Notes: generated by a model from the letters alone, not told the origin. Positions 20,412 to 32,685 are shown, numbered from the stretch's first letter. The stretch is 41,502 bases of DNA from Chiua virens (GCA_019787685.1 JAHNUO010000085.1:1-41502); one strand, 5' to 3'. Program-made: numbers and translations.

Positions 20412-21008
20412 GGGAGGATGAAAATGTATGCTAAGGCTCTATCATGGGCACAGGGGTTGTCAATGTATTTATGCTGTAGCTCCTATCAACATACGGATGG
20501 TGCCAGTAAATTCCATAGCGGCGATGCAAATTACTCTAGTGACCAGAATGATGAAAAATTGTCACTGAGCCAGGGTAATGAACGGCTTGGGCGCATCATG
20601 CGAGGATAAAACATTTTGATATCCGTGGTGGGGTACTACTAGTAGCACACTATGTATTATGATGTGGCTGCGGATGTTCAGAAAGGCTCGGTTATAAATG
20701 TGGGAACCGAACTTTCTCTTCTTCCCAGATCAGATGAACAAGAGTCTGCGACCCGAATGTCTGACTGATCACCGAACCTCCATGGAATACCATGATTAGG
20801 GAATCCAGACGACCTTCGTTACAAATCTTCTTCCGGGTCCGTCTATCATCGTACCCAGAAGTCGTCCTCATCGTACCGGATTTTAATACTGATTCACGGT
20901 ATGTTGTTTACTATAAATTGTGCGACTACGCACCAGCACATCATCTCACAAAACTTCTCATCTCTCCGATCTCAATTATCTCTGACCAAAACCACTTATA
21001 AGTTATAA
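20412..21008. other. divergent promoter region
   Basis: Lies between two divergently transcribed genes. On the minus strand a TATA-like CATAAATA sits about 55 bases before the hydrolase ATG. On the plus side an AT-rich leader ends TTATAAGTTATAA just before the ATG at 21009. A weak 69-codon plus-strand frame (20792-21001) has no support. Confidence 0.4.
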
Positions 21009-22361
21009 ATGGCCGTTACACAGCAGACAGCATCACTTTTCAAGCCCATCAAGGTTGGCCGTATAACGCTTCAGCACTGTGTGGTACGTGCGCTTCTGAC
21101 CTGCTTTCGAGCGTATGCCTCCCATGTCCCTGGGCCTCAGCAAGCGTCCTACTATGCCCAGCGAGGCTCTACCTCAGGGTCTCTGCTCATCACGGAAGCC
21201 ACTTTTATTTCCCATGATGCAGGTGGATACGCGCACGTTCCAGGCATCCACACAGATGCACAAATCCAAGGTTGGAAAAAGGTGTGTAGCCTTTAATTTC
21301 ACTTTGGTCGATTTCAAACATGATGGTTGTACTAGGTCGTGGACGCCGTTCATGCCAAAGGATCATACATCTTCTTACAGCTTTGGGCACTGGGTCGCGC
21401 TGCCGATATAGATACCCTCGAAAGTCAGGATCCACCTTCACCATACGTTTCAGCATCCTTGGTCGCATTGACCGGCAAGTCGAAGGCGCCTCGTCTGTTG
21501 ACTGAGGACGAAATCAAGCAGTATATCGTTGCATATGCAAAGGCAGCCAGCAACGCCGTATTTGGCGCAGGATTTGATGGGATAGAGGTACACAGCGCGA
21601 ATGGTTATCTCTTGGATCAGTTCCTTCAGAGCGTGTCCAACACTCGCACGGATGGATGGGGTGGCGATGAACATGGCCATACAAGGTTTACGAGAGAAGT
21701 CGTCAATGTTGTCGTTGATGCTGTTGGAGGGGACCGTGTTGGCGTTCGCATCAGTCCCTGGAGCGATTGGCAAGGTAAGTTCCTTACTGTGACGTGTATG
21801 GTGCCAGGCTCGATTTTGTGTTCTCCAGACATGAGGATGCCAGACCCACGACCAACCTTCGCATACCTCACTACCGCTCTCCGTGACAAGCACCCAAAGT
21901 TGGCGTATCTGCACGTAACCGAGCCTCGCATAGGGTCACTTGCGACGACTACCGTTCAAGTCCGTCTCAGGATTCAATCGAGAGCACCGAGTTTTTACGA
22001 GAGATATGGAATAGCGGCGAAGGCGGCGAGGAACAGGTATTCATATCAGCTGGCGGATATACCCGTGAGACCGCCATGCGTACTGCTGAAGACAAGGGTG
22101 GACTAATCGCCTTTGGGCGATTGTATATGCCGAATGTGAGGATTATTCTTGTCATTTTATTGATGTGGGCTTACTTGATTCGGTCACTAGCCTGATCTTC
22201 CGATGCGCCTATGGAAGAATTTACCTCTCATGCGTGGGGATCGTTCGACGTATTACCTATCAGGAAACCTGACGCCGCTCGGATACAACGATTGGCCATT
22301 TGCGGACGGTAAAGTTGAATGGACAAGTGAAGAGGAAACTTTGGAGACGACGCGCCTATAA
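21009..22361 (+). pseudogene. Old Yellow Enzyme-type NADH:flavin oxidoreductase, frameshifted
   Basis: Segments: 21009-21281, 21336-21774, 21829-22135, 22191-22361. The start MAVTQQTASLFKPIKVGR and later FDGIEVHSANGYLLDQF (the paired His and Asn of OYE), SVSNTRTDGWGG, RISPWSDWQ, VFISAGGYTRE, IAFGRLYMPN and STYYLSGNLTPLGYNDW identify an FMN-dependent OYE family member of the 12-oxophytodienoate reductase type. About 21930-21965 the frame must shift by one base between LHVTEPR and YRSSPSQDSIES; no intron can do this. The usual H-R-V-V-L-A-P-L-T-R block reads HCVVRALLTCFRA, with several changed residues. The usual ENRTRF reads HGHTRF. Intron 21775-21828 is a stop-free 54 nt. The rest of the enzyme is well preserved, so decay is recent, or the base is a sequence error. 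Confidence 0.65.
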
Positions 22362-23829
22362 GTATAATTAACGCGATCCCTTTAGGCATATTTAATCCCG
22401 TCACACTCTCAGGGGGTGCGTATACTTAGCAGCTTGGGATGACTCTACTGGTCTTACCATGTAAACTCGTAAATTCTTTATAATGTCGATGTCACAACCA
22501 ATAACATGGAAATCATTTACACGGATCAGCACAAGGGAGTCGCAGGAAATGATCCCGCATATGTATTAAAGTTTGTTGCGTGGCAGAATCTAGAGGCACG
22601 ATCGGGAAGTCGGATGAACGAACAAGATTATCGTTGTCTTACCTTCTGCGTCCGTGGACCATCCCTTATAATACATGATTGAACTATTCGTGCGGTGGAT
22701 AACTAACTGGATCGTCCGCACGTCGTCGGCGAACTGTGTTCACGAACCCACCACACGCCAAGCCCAAGAGCCTGAGACGTCTACACCAAGCCACATACTA
22801 GCTCAGGTCATCGATCCAGGCTTCGACACTTAAAAATATAGTAGGTAAAATAAATTTCAGCGGTCGAAACCACCAGCCTCTGAGTGGTTGCATTTCACCC
22901 CGACGTCAATGTTGTCCAATTCCACACCATCTTAAGGAATCTTATCGTCCACACCTTGTTTGCTTCTTGCTTCCCGTAAACCGGATACTGAAGTCTGTTT
23001 TGAATGTCGACGAAGGCTGGAAGTGCCTCTGACAGGAGAAGTTCCCAACCACACTGACCATGTGCAGCCAATGAATGCCTCTGAAAGTTTCATCTAGAAC
23101 TTGAAGGAATGCATATCAAGCGGAATCGTAACGTTATGGAAGGTGCTTCCGACAGTCACGGTGCCCTATTTCGGCTCATCATGATCACCGAGTGATGATG
23201 TTCACCCTGGCTGTCATTTCGAACCTACATATTCGGATGAAATTTTCAGAAATTCCGGCAAGGGTCAGAAAGAAAGCAATTACGCATGCCACCCCTGCCA
23301 GCGCGGGCACGGTGAAGTCGTACTTATGAACCGTTTTCAGCAAGCAGTCGTTTGACAGTCTGTTCAACTCAATGTCTTTCTTTTCGCTCTGCGAAGCTGT
23401 AGGTAGAAGTGCACTAAAAGATATTTACTTACATAAGCAATCGGGGTACATATCTTTTTGGAACGGGCGCGCTACTTTTTGGGAACTTTGGCCCGGCGCT
23501 GCCATGGCATTTAGGTAAACTATGGGGCCAACTTAGTGTTAATCATGATTATTATGCAGCGACCGTGTCACAGCGCTAGTTCTACACAATACACTCAATA
23601 GAGGCATTGACTGAGTTAGGGACAACGATTCTAGTGAATGGTGTGAGTCACAATAAGGATAGAATACTACCTGGGGGATGCAGGGGTACCAATGGGGCTA
23701 TGGCGTGACAACCGCACGAAATATTCACCGCGTCGCATAATATTGCCGCGACTTTCCTGCGCGTTTCGACTTCGCCGCTCTGGTAAATTAGTACAACTAG
23801 TAGTGAATCAAATAGCACCTGGTCAGTGA
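22362..23829. other. gene-poor intergenic region
   Basis: About 1.5 kb with almost no open frame longer than 60 codons on either strand. Nothing recognisable as a gene, RNA or transposon end was seen. Confidence 0.5.
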
Positions 23830-24195
23830 GTGGGCCGGCCGGGCCGGCTCATCAGTAAATTTACAAGCCTATCAGGAGAACGGGCTTATATATAACGTTA
23901 CCGCTTGATGAACGGCCGGCCCGGATCAGCGTTTCCTAAGCGCTATTCGAGCACTCGAATAGCGCTTAAGCGAGGAATATTCCCGTAATGGCCTCGTTAA
24001 GGCTCGCTTGGCTTGATTTTGAGAGTCGTGATTGGAGGGAAGCCTGCGCAAGAGCTTTCGACGTCAAACAGTACTAACGTTACAAGCCCGTTTTCCTGAT
24101 GCGCCCCGGCGGTTCAATGAGCTCTCCAGGATCCTCTATCACACCTCTCAAAATCGACCAAGCGAGCCTTAGCGAGGTAGGGAATATTTCCACGC
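23830..24195. repeat. dense inverted-repeat region, possible non-autonomous mobile element
   Basis: Several inverted repeats overlap here. Arm 23871-23900 (ATCAGGAGAACGGGCTT ... TAACGTTA) pairs with 24075-24100 (TAACGTTACAAGCCCG ... CCTGAT). Arm 23972-24038 (GGAATATTCCC, TTAAGGCTCGCTTGG, GATTTTGAGAG) pairs with 24130-24192 in reverse. GC-rich GGGCCGGC blocks at 23833-23850 and 23914-23924 are also inverted. The order is A-B-A'-B', not the nested A-B-B'-A' of a simple foldback element. No coding sequence is inside. A MITE-like or nested element is the likeliest reading. Confidence 0.6.
23937..23968. repeat. perfect palindrome
   Basis: TAAGCGCTATTCGAG, a two-base CA loop, and its exact reverse complement. 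Arms are 15 bp with no mismatch. It sits inside the inverted-repeat region and would form a strong cruciform or RNA hairpin. Confidence 0.85.
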
Positions 24196-24529
24196 TACGC
24201 GCTGCACCGAGCTGCTGAAACAGCGCTTAGAAAATGTGCTTGTCCGTGATTTAAGCGGACTTGCCGAGCTTACGGTACGGTGCAAGATCCGGGCCAAGTG
24301 GTATGTACTACCAATATACTGAACCTTTATGAGATACATGTCCAGAATCATTATAATGTGTATTAATCGATGTCGTATGAGCTCTCGAGACGTATATACG
24401 ATAGCCTGCATCCTGTATCACTATCCTTTTTCTTTCCTCTTCTTTTATACGCTCACCCACGTTCTGTCTTCGTGTGAGCACTTCTTCAGTGTTACTCCCC
24501 GACGAGGTTCCAGACATATTGTGCCCAAA

Positions 24530-26417
24530 ATGGAGTCCAGTTTGCTTCCCACTCAGACGGAATGGGTCCTCGACGTCAATCGACATCCACACGTATATAC
24601 TCGGTCAGTCCTGAGGTAGCTTATATTGTCTTGTCACATCGGACTAACTACGCGGGCTTTTCCTAGACCGATGGTTGGTTCCGAGCGTTGGATGCACAAA
24701 CTTTGGTCAACCTTCAATGGGCAAGTTGATCTTTATTTTCCTTGTCAAGTTTGATTTCACAAACATGTGCCGACTAACAGAGCTAATGAACTATGCGGTG
24801 GAATCAACTTTACCTCTCCGCTCGGCATAGAAGAATTGAGGGACCGTGCTCGTCGGGCTCTCGATAAATTTCGGTAAGGACGACATTTTTGTTCTCTGCA
24901 TGGCATGACCGAAGGGATGTTCTGTTTCCCAGTTTTGTTTGTCCTATCATTGCTTGTGCCATAGAGGACGACGAATCTCCCAGATGGATGTACACCCCCT
25001 CTGCTGATCGCGAAGCATGGCTCAATCTCGCTTTCGCCGTTGAGCAGCGTGGATCTTCACTGAATTCATCCGAATTTGTGAAAGATGTCAACCTTCTGCG
25101 ACTGCCTTACATTGGTGCGGATGGCATGAGCACTCTGTTTAGGGTTTATTTACTCGTAACGTCAGACGAAGACGGCGATGGCAGAAGGGAGTATGGCCTA
25201 TATTTTCATGGCCCACATTTCATGATGGACGGTGGACCTGCATCCTACGCACTCAACCTTTTCTGTGAATGGATGTCTAATATCGGGATGGACGTGACGA
25301 TCACACCTTCGGAGGAGTGGAAGAACCTTCCCATGGACATAATAGTCGCAATGGGAGGGGTGCCTGAAGAATGGGAGACATCCGGTGTAGAGCTGCTGAA
25401 TGATCTCATGACACAGGCGAATAAGATGCTCGCGGTAGGTCTTCATTCTTTCGTTTGTGATTATTGAGATTTATGGCGTATACCAGGCTAGTTACGAGTT
25501 GGTTCCTCCTTCCCGCCCTCTGGATATGTCCGAGCGGCCAATCCGTCATAATATCACTCTATCGGAGTCAGACACGAGGGCAGTTATTGCGCATGCGAAG
25601 AAGCTAGGCGTCTCAATTACGGCGTTGTTCAAAGCAGCCAACGGTTTGGCGCAATTCAAGATTAACCCAGTACCTCTAGGAAAGAACTCGGACATCAATT
25701 TCCCTCACGCTACGACGCTGTTAGTACTTCCTCTTTGCCGTGCTAGATATGTCTAACCCTCTGCCTGTTCTTAGTGTCTCCGCTGAACGTTATCTGAAAC
25801 CACCGGTCAACCCGAAGACGTATTTCACATCATCTCTCTGTGCGATGCCTTTGTGCGTCCCAATGGCTGGGCCGTTGAGTGCAGCCAGCGAGAAGGAAAC
25901 ATTGGTCATGACGGCGAAAAAAATCCAGGAGCAGTTTGACAAATATTTGGCCCATCCTTGCCTCCCCATTCCGACAGCTATCCTTGTGCAGCAGTCTATC
26001 CTTCAAACCGATCGGCAAGCCTCTGACTTCAAAGCAAAGTTACCCCCATGGCAATGCAACTTACAGAACCTTGGTGTACTGGAGAGTAGAATACCGATAC
26101 GACAGGGACACATCAATATTGACGGTGTCTATTTCGGAGCGCGTTTAATTACGTTCGGGTAAGGTATCGATGTTGGGACTCACTGCGCCATCTCATGATT
26201 TTTGCTCTCTTCGTCTCACAGTTGTGTTCATATGTGGACAGCACATAAGAAGTTCCACTTTCAGGTCGAGGTTGGTCATCGAAATCTCTACTCTACTTCT
26301 CATGTTCTAAGCTATCACAACCAGGGTGCCGCTGCTTGGGGAGATGAAGCTTTGAAAACGTTGCTGGAGGAAACGGTCAGAATTGGGTTGCTCGTTGTGA
26401 ATGATGCGAAATTGTAG
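24530..26417 (+). CDS. HxxxDG acyltransferase (condensation/CAT fold, Tri3-like)
   Basis: Seven exons: 24530-24603, 24667-24720, 24781-24873, 24933-25434, 25487-25719, 25775-26158, 26222-26417; all phases agree (511 aa). The active-site motif H169-F-M-M-D173-G174 lies in LYFHGPHFMMDGGPA, as in acyl-CoA-dependent acyltransferases of the CAT/condensation superfamily. Length and layout resemble fungal O-acetyltransferases such as the trichothecene 15-O-acetyltransferase (Tri3) type. The second half has ITALFKAANGLA and ends RIGLLVVNDAKL. Intron 24721-24780 starts GCAAGT; the nearest GT donor leads straight to a stop, so the GC-AG reading is required. No signal peptide. It likely acylates a small hydroxylated metabolite. 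No other biosynthetic genes are next to it except the damaged OYE gene, so a pathway cannot be named. Confidence 0.8.
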
Positions 26418-26794
26418 CACGTTTGAGTAATATCGTCCTCATTTCTCGGTGCCAAACATACACCATACGGACAATTTTCTGTTAGAGAGGGACGTTAATG
26501 ATGGATGGATGACATAGGCACCTTTATCTCCTGTTGAAGTCAGGTAAATATCAAATTCCTTAACCAAACTTACCGAGTGCATGGATTATTTTGTTGGTTC
26601 GTTAGTGGGATCCATGAGGTATTTTATTCGGAGGTCTACTACTGGTGGCTGGGAACTCGAAGCACTCTGATCGTGGACCAGTAGATACTGCAGGAACGAT
26701 AGACGGAAGCTACAACAGTCGAAAAGAAATGGGCTTGCAGCAACGAGACGTTGAAACGGAACCTCTGATGACGGTACAATACCAATTTCACAGC
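26418..26794. other. convergent intergenic region
   Basis: Lies between the 3' ends of the acyltransferase and the decayed module gene. No gene, repeat or RNA is seen. Confidence 0.4.
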
Positions 26795-28425
26795 TTACCC
26801 CGTGAAAACCTTTGCCTTGACGACGATCGTCACCGCAAGGGTATTCTTGTTGGGACCAACGTTTGACTGCGTGATGACCTCCTTTGACAAGCCCAACTGT
26901 GTGGTGCACAACACAAACTGGCTCCTCGACTTTTTCCCTCCACCAGCCCCGAGTCGACCTCCGTTGCTCGGCCATCTAACACCTTCAATGGACGGATGGC
27001 CTCCACTCTATAGTCGGCCGACAGTGCGTCCATAATCGACTTGGTAAGCTGCCCCGCGGTGGTGAGGATAAAGGATATCCAACCTTTCGCAGCGGAGGTA
27101 GAAGGGGCACAACCAGCGGTGACGATGACATCACAAAGCCCGTCCATTGCAGATGTGATAAACATGTTCAGGTTGCTCGAACAGGTCGGTGACAGAGAAG
27201 CGTAGGTCAGCGATCGCCAGCGGGCAGATATTGTTGCCGATTCTGTTATTCACCATCAGCAGAACAATCAATGGCGCGCTGAATGTAGTTTTTCACCTAA
27301 TTTCCGGACTATGCTGTATAATTCACGGATGACCCGATCGGGCCCGCTATCCATGGACCACGAGGACATGATCCCGCACAGGTGATAAATAAGGTAGGCA
27401 CGATGGGGAGATACGCAACGACCTCGGCGCGTGAGTTGCTCCGTAGCCAGTTCACTGGCATTGTCCGATAGATCCGGTGACCCTCGTTGCAACAGAAACT
27501 CGTAGCGCGGGGCTGGAAATTGTGAATGATACGATCCGCGATGAATGTGGAACTCCAATCTATCCTCTCATTGAGTTGTTGGAGTGTTTCGACTCGGATG
27601 ATATTCATCTCTGCACGTGCACTCGCCTGAGGAATGAAATTTTGCACGAGAAATGGTGTGCGCTGATTTTGTTCGACGACGGACCCGAGATGTCTAACTA
27701 CTTGTCGTACCATTCATGGATCTGGATGGTTTGAGATTGGGACAACTGAAGTTGCTCGTGCACGGCAATGAGCTCCGCTGAATTGCGACGGCATTCCTCG
27801 AGTTCCCTGTGCGCAACGGCGAGTTCTTCTGCCTCGGCAGCATCGGAACGTTTCCAGTGGTCCACGTCGGTAGTAAGGGCGTCAATTTGGCCATCTTTGG
27901 CTTTAATGGACGATTTCAAGGTCTGCAGCTCGAGGCGAGTTCGCGCGGCTGCGCCTCGTTGTGGCCTTGGGGCACTGCAAGTTGATCTCTAAGGCCTAAG
28001 TTCCCACAACGGCTTTCTTGTGGTCGGTCATCTCTTCATCTGATAGATTCAGGTCAGGAAACTGGCGTCAGTGTGCTTATGATCTAGATTAGTTTGAGTG
28101 ATCCACGCACCCGGCTGTGTACGAGGAGACGTCATTCTTTCTCCGAGATCCACATTCTGAACATAGCGACCAGGGAGGATATCGCTGAGGTTCTGAGCGG
28201 TGACTGTCTTGCCATGACCAATTGCAATGTCGTAGTTTTCTGAAATTGCCATTGTAACAACCACGTCATTGTAGTCGATGTCGGACCCGATTTTCGTGTG
28301 CGTCGCATCTCGAACTTGAAACGATATCGATGAGTGGGCAGAGGCCGCGATGATGCCAACGAAAATCCCGCTCGTTAGATAACGACAAAGATGGGTGGTC
28401 GGGAAAGAGCAGGGTCATGCATGTG
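26795..28425 (-). pseudogene. decayed third copy of the WD40 + coiled-coil module gene
   Basis: Minus strand. The end of a WD40 domain reads SISFQVRDATHTKIG, TMAISENYDIAIGHG and LSDILPGRYVQNV, matching ATHEQIG ... DILPLHYCSN of the gene at 6471. The coiled coil follows (LKSSIKAKDGQIDALTTDV, AHRELEECRRNSAELIAVHE), then a stop. Later frames give IIRVETLQQLNERI, IMSSWSMDSGPDRVIREL, SARWRSLTYASL, MDGLCDVIVTAGCAPSTS and, in another frame, VLCTTQLGLSKEVI ending TAA at 26795. Frame changes near 28370, 27700, 27500 and 26950 and the stop after the coiled coil make it non-functional as read. One intron (GTGAAA..CAG, about 27292-27238) is clear and locates the equivalent introns in the other two copies. 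Divergence is much greater than between the other two. Confidence 0.6.
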
Positions 28426-31067
28426 TGCGTATGATAAATACAAGATGATGGAGATGTCAAGTCATTCAGTGGATCTCCTGGTCTGTTAACAGTCATCAGG
28501 TCATCCTTGCTGCATATCTCACTCATTCTACACCACCTGACTCTCGCATCCCCATAGAAAGTTTCTCAGTTTCGGGCTTGGCCTCCCACGCTCGTTTCGA
28601 GTCTCCCCAGTTCCCTGTATCTGCCGTCGACCTCACCCAGGACCCACCCGAGTCCTTTAGTTGCCATCGTGACCTTGATAAGAGTCGCGCAATCGTCGTC
28701 TGCCCTGAGTCGCACACAGTTACTTAACGGCGTCCACGTCTACGCCCGTATCAACCTGAATATCAAGCCCTCACCTTTGGCAGTTCCGTGTCTTTTCGTC
28801 CTTCAAGGCTTCACCCTCCTTTCCCACTAATCATCTGATCTGCTGGCGTAATTGTGGTTCTTCACTGGTCATGCTATTCAAAGTTTATGACCATGTCCGT
28901 CCGCACGCCCACCACTATGTCTAAACTTTTTTTTCCCTTTTCCGATCCCTCTCACTTCGGTCGACCTCTCCCGTCCACCATTTTGGTGCACATTCACTTC
29001 TCAAACTGTGCCAACGTCTCTATTTCTTCGCACCCTCCATCGAGGTCAATATGGATTCAAGGACCCACCTGTCTTTCTTCGCATTTGCTCTCCTAGATCG
29101 CCATCCCTACCTCATCTCTTTGAAGATAATTTCGTGGGCCATGTAGCAACATCGGTACGACCCGGTCTTTGCCCAGACACACACCTCTTTGGAGATCATA
29201 CTTTGGTTTCGATGTCCCAATCTCATGCTCCTGGCGCAACGACCGAGGTCAAAGTCCGTATCGTCTCGTTCAGGTTTCAAGGAACATGGCCTCATGATTC
29301 GATGCCCTTGTCTTCATGCCGAGTTACTCTCTAAATGCCTCAAGAGGCGCTGCAAGGATGGCCGATAGGAAAACGAATGTTGATGTTGACGGAGCTGCGA
29401 ATGCGTTGCAAGACCTCTAGTCAAGTAGGTACTCAATTACTTTCTATAAGTGGTGGCCGACTAAATGACCCCTCGGCCCAATGTTAGTACGTATCCCAGT
29501 CTTAACTACTGCCTCCCGTTGCCATCCGAGTCGATCTCACTACCGATTCTGAACCTTCCGTTGTCGCGGACCCTCAAACCTCCCAGCCATCTCGAACCCG
29601 GTATTACACCAAGTGTCGCTCAGTCTCTCATGGTCACCGTCGACCTCCTGCCAGTGTCGTGGTTCCTAGAGGCTCGGAGAACAACACGCCATCACCAATT
29701 ATCGTTCGCGTCAAGAACCCGTCACTTTCTTTTTTTCTCCTTCGAAATACAGATTCTGACAACATTTCCAGCCTATCAAACACATCCAAGATAAGAAATT
29801 CAAGCAGGAACTTGAAATTACCCCAGAGTGCAGCAGCTAGGAGAGAAGACAACGCCGGTGATCTCGAGCGCCAGAGAGGGGCTTGCCACAGACGCCACTA
29901 CATCAGGCAGGGGCATTCTAGTGTACAACATTGATGCTGACCTCATTTCATTGAATACAGACCTACCTGCTTCAGAACCGCTTTCAAACAGCATAGATGT
30001 CGGTGAATTGTATTGAGTGCGGAGGCATAGAATGACATACGAGTTGCAGATATTCCGAGCGCTCTATGAGCATAGACTCACATCGATCTGAAGACTCGGT
30101 TGACTCCGAAGCATCCTCGACGCCCCGCTTGCTATTGCTCCGATGTCACCGCCGCCCCTCACGCCACCCGCTCTTACCCCCGCGACCCCAGCGGCTGGGC
30201 TTGCGGCGTCTTGACTGTAGCGTTTCTTGTTAACCGTGCCATGTTGTTCCTGCCCAGCGTCATGTAACTCCTCGACAGGTTCGATGGAGGAGACACATTC
30301 GCTGGAGCTGCCAAGACCAATTGCGACCATCGCGACGTAAGGATCGCGGCTGTGTCAGAGCGAAAGCGTTGAACCTTCGAGAGCAACACGGTACACGACG
30401 AGAATAAGGGGAAATGCGTAGATAAACGGACGACGAACGAGGTGCGTGCACGGTCGTACTTCTGGTCAGCGTGGACTCGGGGCCAACGTTCTTCTTGTCC
30501 TCTTTGTCCTCCGAGTCCGATTCGGAAGTTTGTTGCAGTCACTTGACGCCCGCGAACTCAGTAAAGGCATCGTTGGAATTCCTTGCAGCGAACAGTTTCA
30601 ATCGTGACGGAGGGACAGATAAATGTCTCGTTGCTCTTGATTTTATTCTCCGTTCGACGGGCTGTGGGACGTTAGATAGATGCCGTACAGACAGGAGAGG
30701 GCTGAGTACGGTGTACTCCTGTTCACGCTCTCCGTGACCTTCTGTCTGCTCGCCTCTCAGGCTTGCAGGTCCGCCATGCCTTCTTGGTCTTAGCTGAGAT
30801 TCAGTTCCGCAAGGCCTGTTGAACAAGATTTCGGCGGAGAAGAGTTTGAATCATAATTGCTAGAGGGTCAATTAGCGCGCGTGCAAAACCATGAAATGGC
30901 CTCATTCCTACGTAGCAGATAGGAGAACGTTTGATTCAAGTTACCATCTCGGCATTTCCAGGACAAATCAATTGGAAAAACGTCGTGACAAAGTACATTA
31001 CTGAGGCGGCCCGTTATAAGGCTTCAAAGGTTTGATCATGTTCCCAACTGTCTTAGTGCTCTGAGCG
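28426..31067. other. long region with no supported gene
   Basis: Several frames of 60-120 codons exist. The most gene-like is plus strand about 29500-29930, with RTRYYTKCRSVSHGHRRPP and PRGSENNTPSPIIVRVKN, but I do not recognise it and no start or matching exons can be set. Minus-strand frames at 30064-30826 are of biased composition. The upstream part (28426-28720) should hold the missing WD40 half of the decayed copy, but no repeat is recognisable. Confidence 0.35.
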
Positions 31068-32685
31068 ATGTCCTCTCCATATCTATCCGATAACGACCTG
31101 TCTGACCTTTTCCGCATCCAAATCTCAAAGGTGTGTGTTTACTACTGGTAACAGCCAGTGCCATTGATTGGCGAGCGTCCACTTGTCAGTTCCTCAATGG
31201 TACGCCACGATCTGACACCTCTGTCCCACCTTGTCAGTTAATCTCTAGCGTAGTCGCTGCATTGGCAGTCTTCGTATGCTCGTTGCTATCAAAGACACCT
31301 GTCCTCAGATCTGACGTCGCCTCCACTTTCTAGGTATTCGATTACTGTTTGACATTCTCTTTAGAGGTACGTTATATCTATTTCAGCATTCGATGTTTAA
31401 TGATCCTCAATGGTGTGATCAGGTCAGACATGTACGGGGTACCCAATGGGAAGTGACACGGATAATATTCACACTAACAAGGTACCTCTCCTTCATTACT
31501 TCCTCGCTCACTTGCTATGGTTCGTTCCACTTTTTTCTTCCGCCTATAACGAGCGTCTTAAGACAACGCCTATGCAGCTGCCTTGGCGGATGCAAGAGTG
31601 AGTGTTTTCGTTGAGCTCACCCGCATACCCTTCCAACGTTCATTTGAAGTGCGGAAGCTTCCTCCTAGCCCTCGATGGTTCAGTCACCCTTTCATCGCAT
31701 GTTGTGCGTTCGCTGATTCGTCCATTCAGGCATTTACATCGCCAGCGTGGTTTTTGCAGAGGCAGTCCTGATCATTCGCACGTATGCTTTGTGGGGTCGC
31801 ACTCGGAGGGTACTCTTTTCTATTATTTTTGGCGAGGGTGAGATTTTTTTGAACTACCTGCATTCCTGGTGCCTTTTGACAGTTTTTCAGACATTCATTG
31901 CAGGCGCTGAAGTGACTGCACTAAATTTTAAAATTATGTTGCCCGGGGACGCTACCTCGCCTTATCGTAAGTCCAGTTGGTTCGCATGATACGTGGATGA
32001 AATGCTAGCGGCACAGAATTTTACCCCTCCTTTTGCGCTTACCGATCGTCAAGGAATGCCGCATGGGAATATGGCTTCCTGGTGCTGTATGAAATCGGTG
32101 CGTTCCTGCTCGGAGTTGTCTCCCATCTCAACTGACTCTTCTCCAGTTCTTCAAGCCATGTGTTCTTGGAGGAAGTTCCGAACGTATCGGGGACTCCGCA
32201 GTACAGCGTTGAATACCTTATATTGAGACGGCATCGTGTACATGTCGTGGATAATTGGTGAGTGATTTCTCTGAACCGCTCATAACCGTTCTTGACCAAG
32301 AATACTAACTAGTAATGTCCGGGATCAACATGACTGTCATGATCGCCGCCCCGGTGAGTATGCTTAGAACCATGCCCAGTCGCCCAGTATTTACTTACCA
32401 TATTCTCCGCCTACAGATTACATATATAGCTGCTCCTGATACGTTCGTAACCTCCTTGTGTCCTCAACATGCTTAGTGTCTCACTTTCTGTTATTCTTCA
32501 ACAGCGCACAGGTGGCTGTTCACAGCGTCCTTGCCTGCCGGATTTTTTTCAGCCTCAAGGAGTGTGATCGACAAACCCACACCATCGGCACCATCGGGGA
32601 TGATCTTTCCCTTACTTTGCGTTTTCGAGCTCAGTCAACCGCTAACGACACGACACAAGCCACTGAAAGTGAAGTAGGCATATGA
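31068..32685 (+). pseudogene. DUF6533-type multi-pass membrane protein, interrupted by TGA
   Basis: Many short exons. Start MSSPYLSDNDLSDLFRIQISK (31068-31130), then LISSVVAALAVF (31238-31273), VFDYCLTFSLE (31334-31366), VRHVRGTQWEVTRIIFTLTR (from 31423), DNAYAAALADAR, CGSFLLALDG, IYIASVVFAEAVLIIRTYAL-WGRTRR, FQTFIAGAEVTALNF, GFLVLYEI, and finally MSGINMTVMIAAP, VAVHSVLACRIFFSL. This is the DUF6533 fold: N-terminal YDYCLTF-x-x-E-V, then helices with RTYALWGR. The frame LNTLY-TGA-DGIVYMSWII holds an in-frame TGA at 32224-32226. The family has TLYRDG here, so CGA to TGA is the simplest change. Everything downstream remains readable. It is either a recent pseudogene or read through. A 28-nt GT..AG bypass would fit phase but is too short for an intron. 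Confidence 0.65.

Noticed and set aside
32193..32229. Tiny intron (GT..AG, about 28 nt) removing the TGA in the DUF6533 gene
   Set aside because: Too short for a fungal spliceosomal intron, and it would delete the conserved TLYRDG segment.
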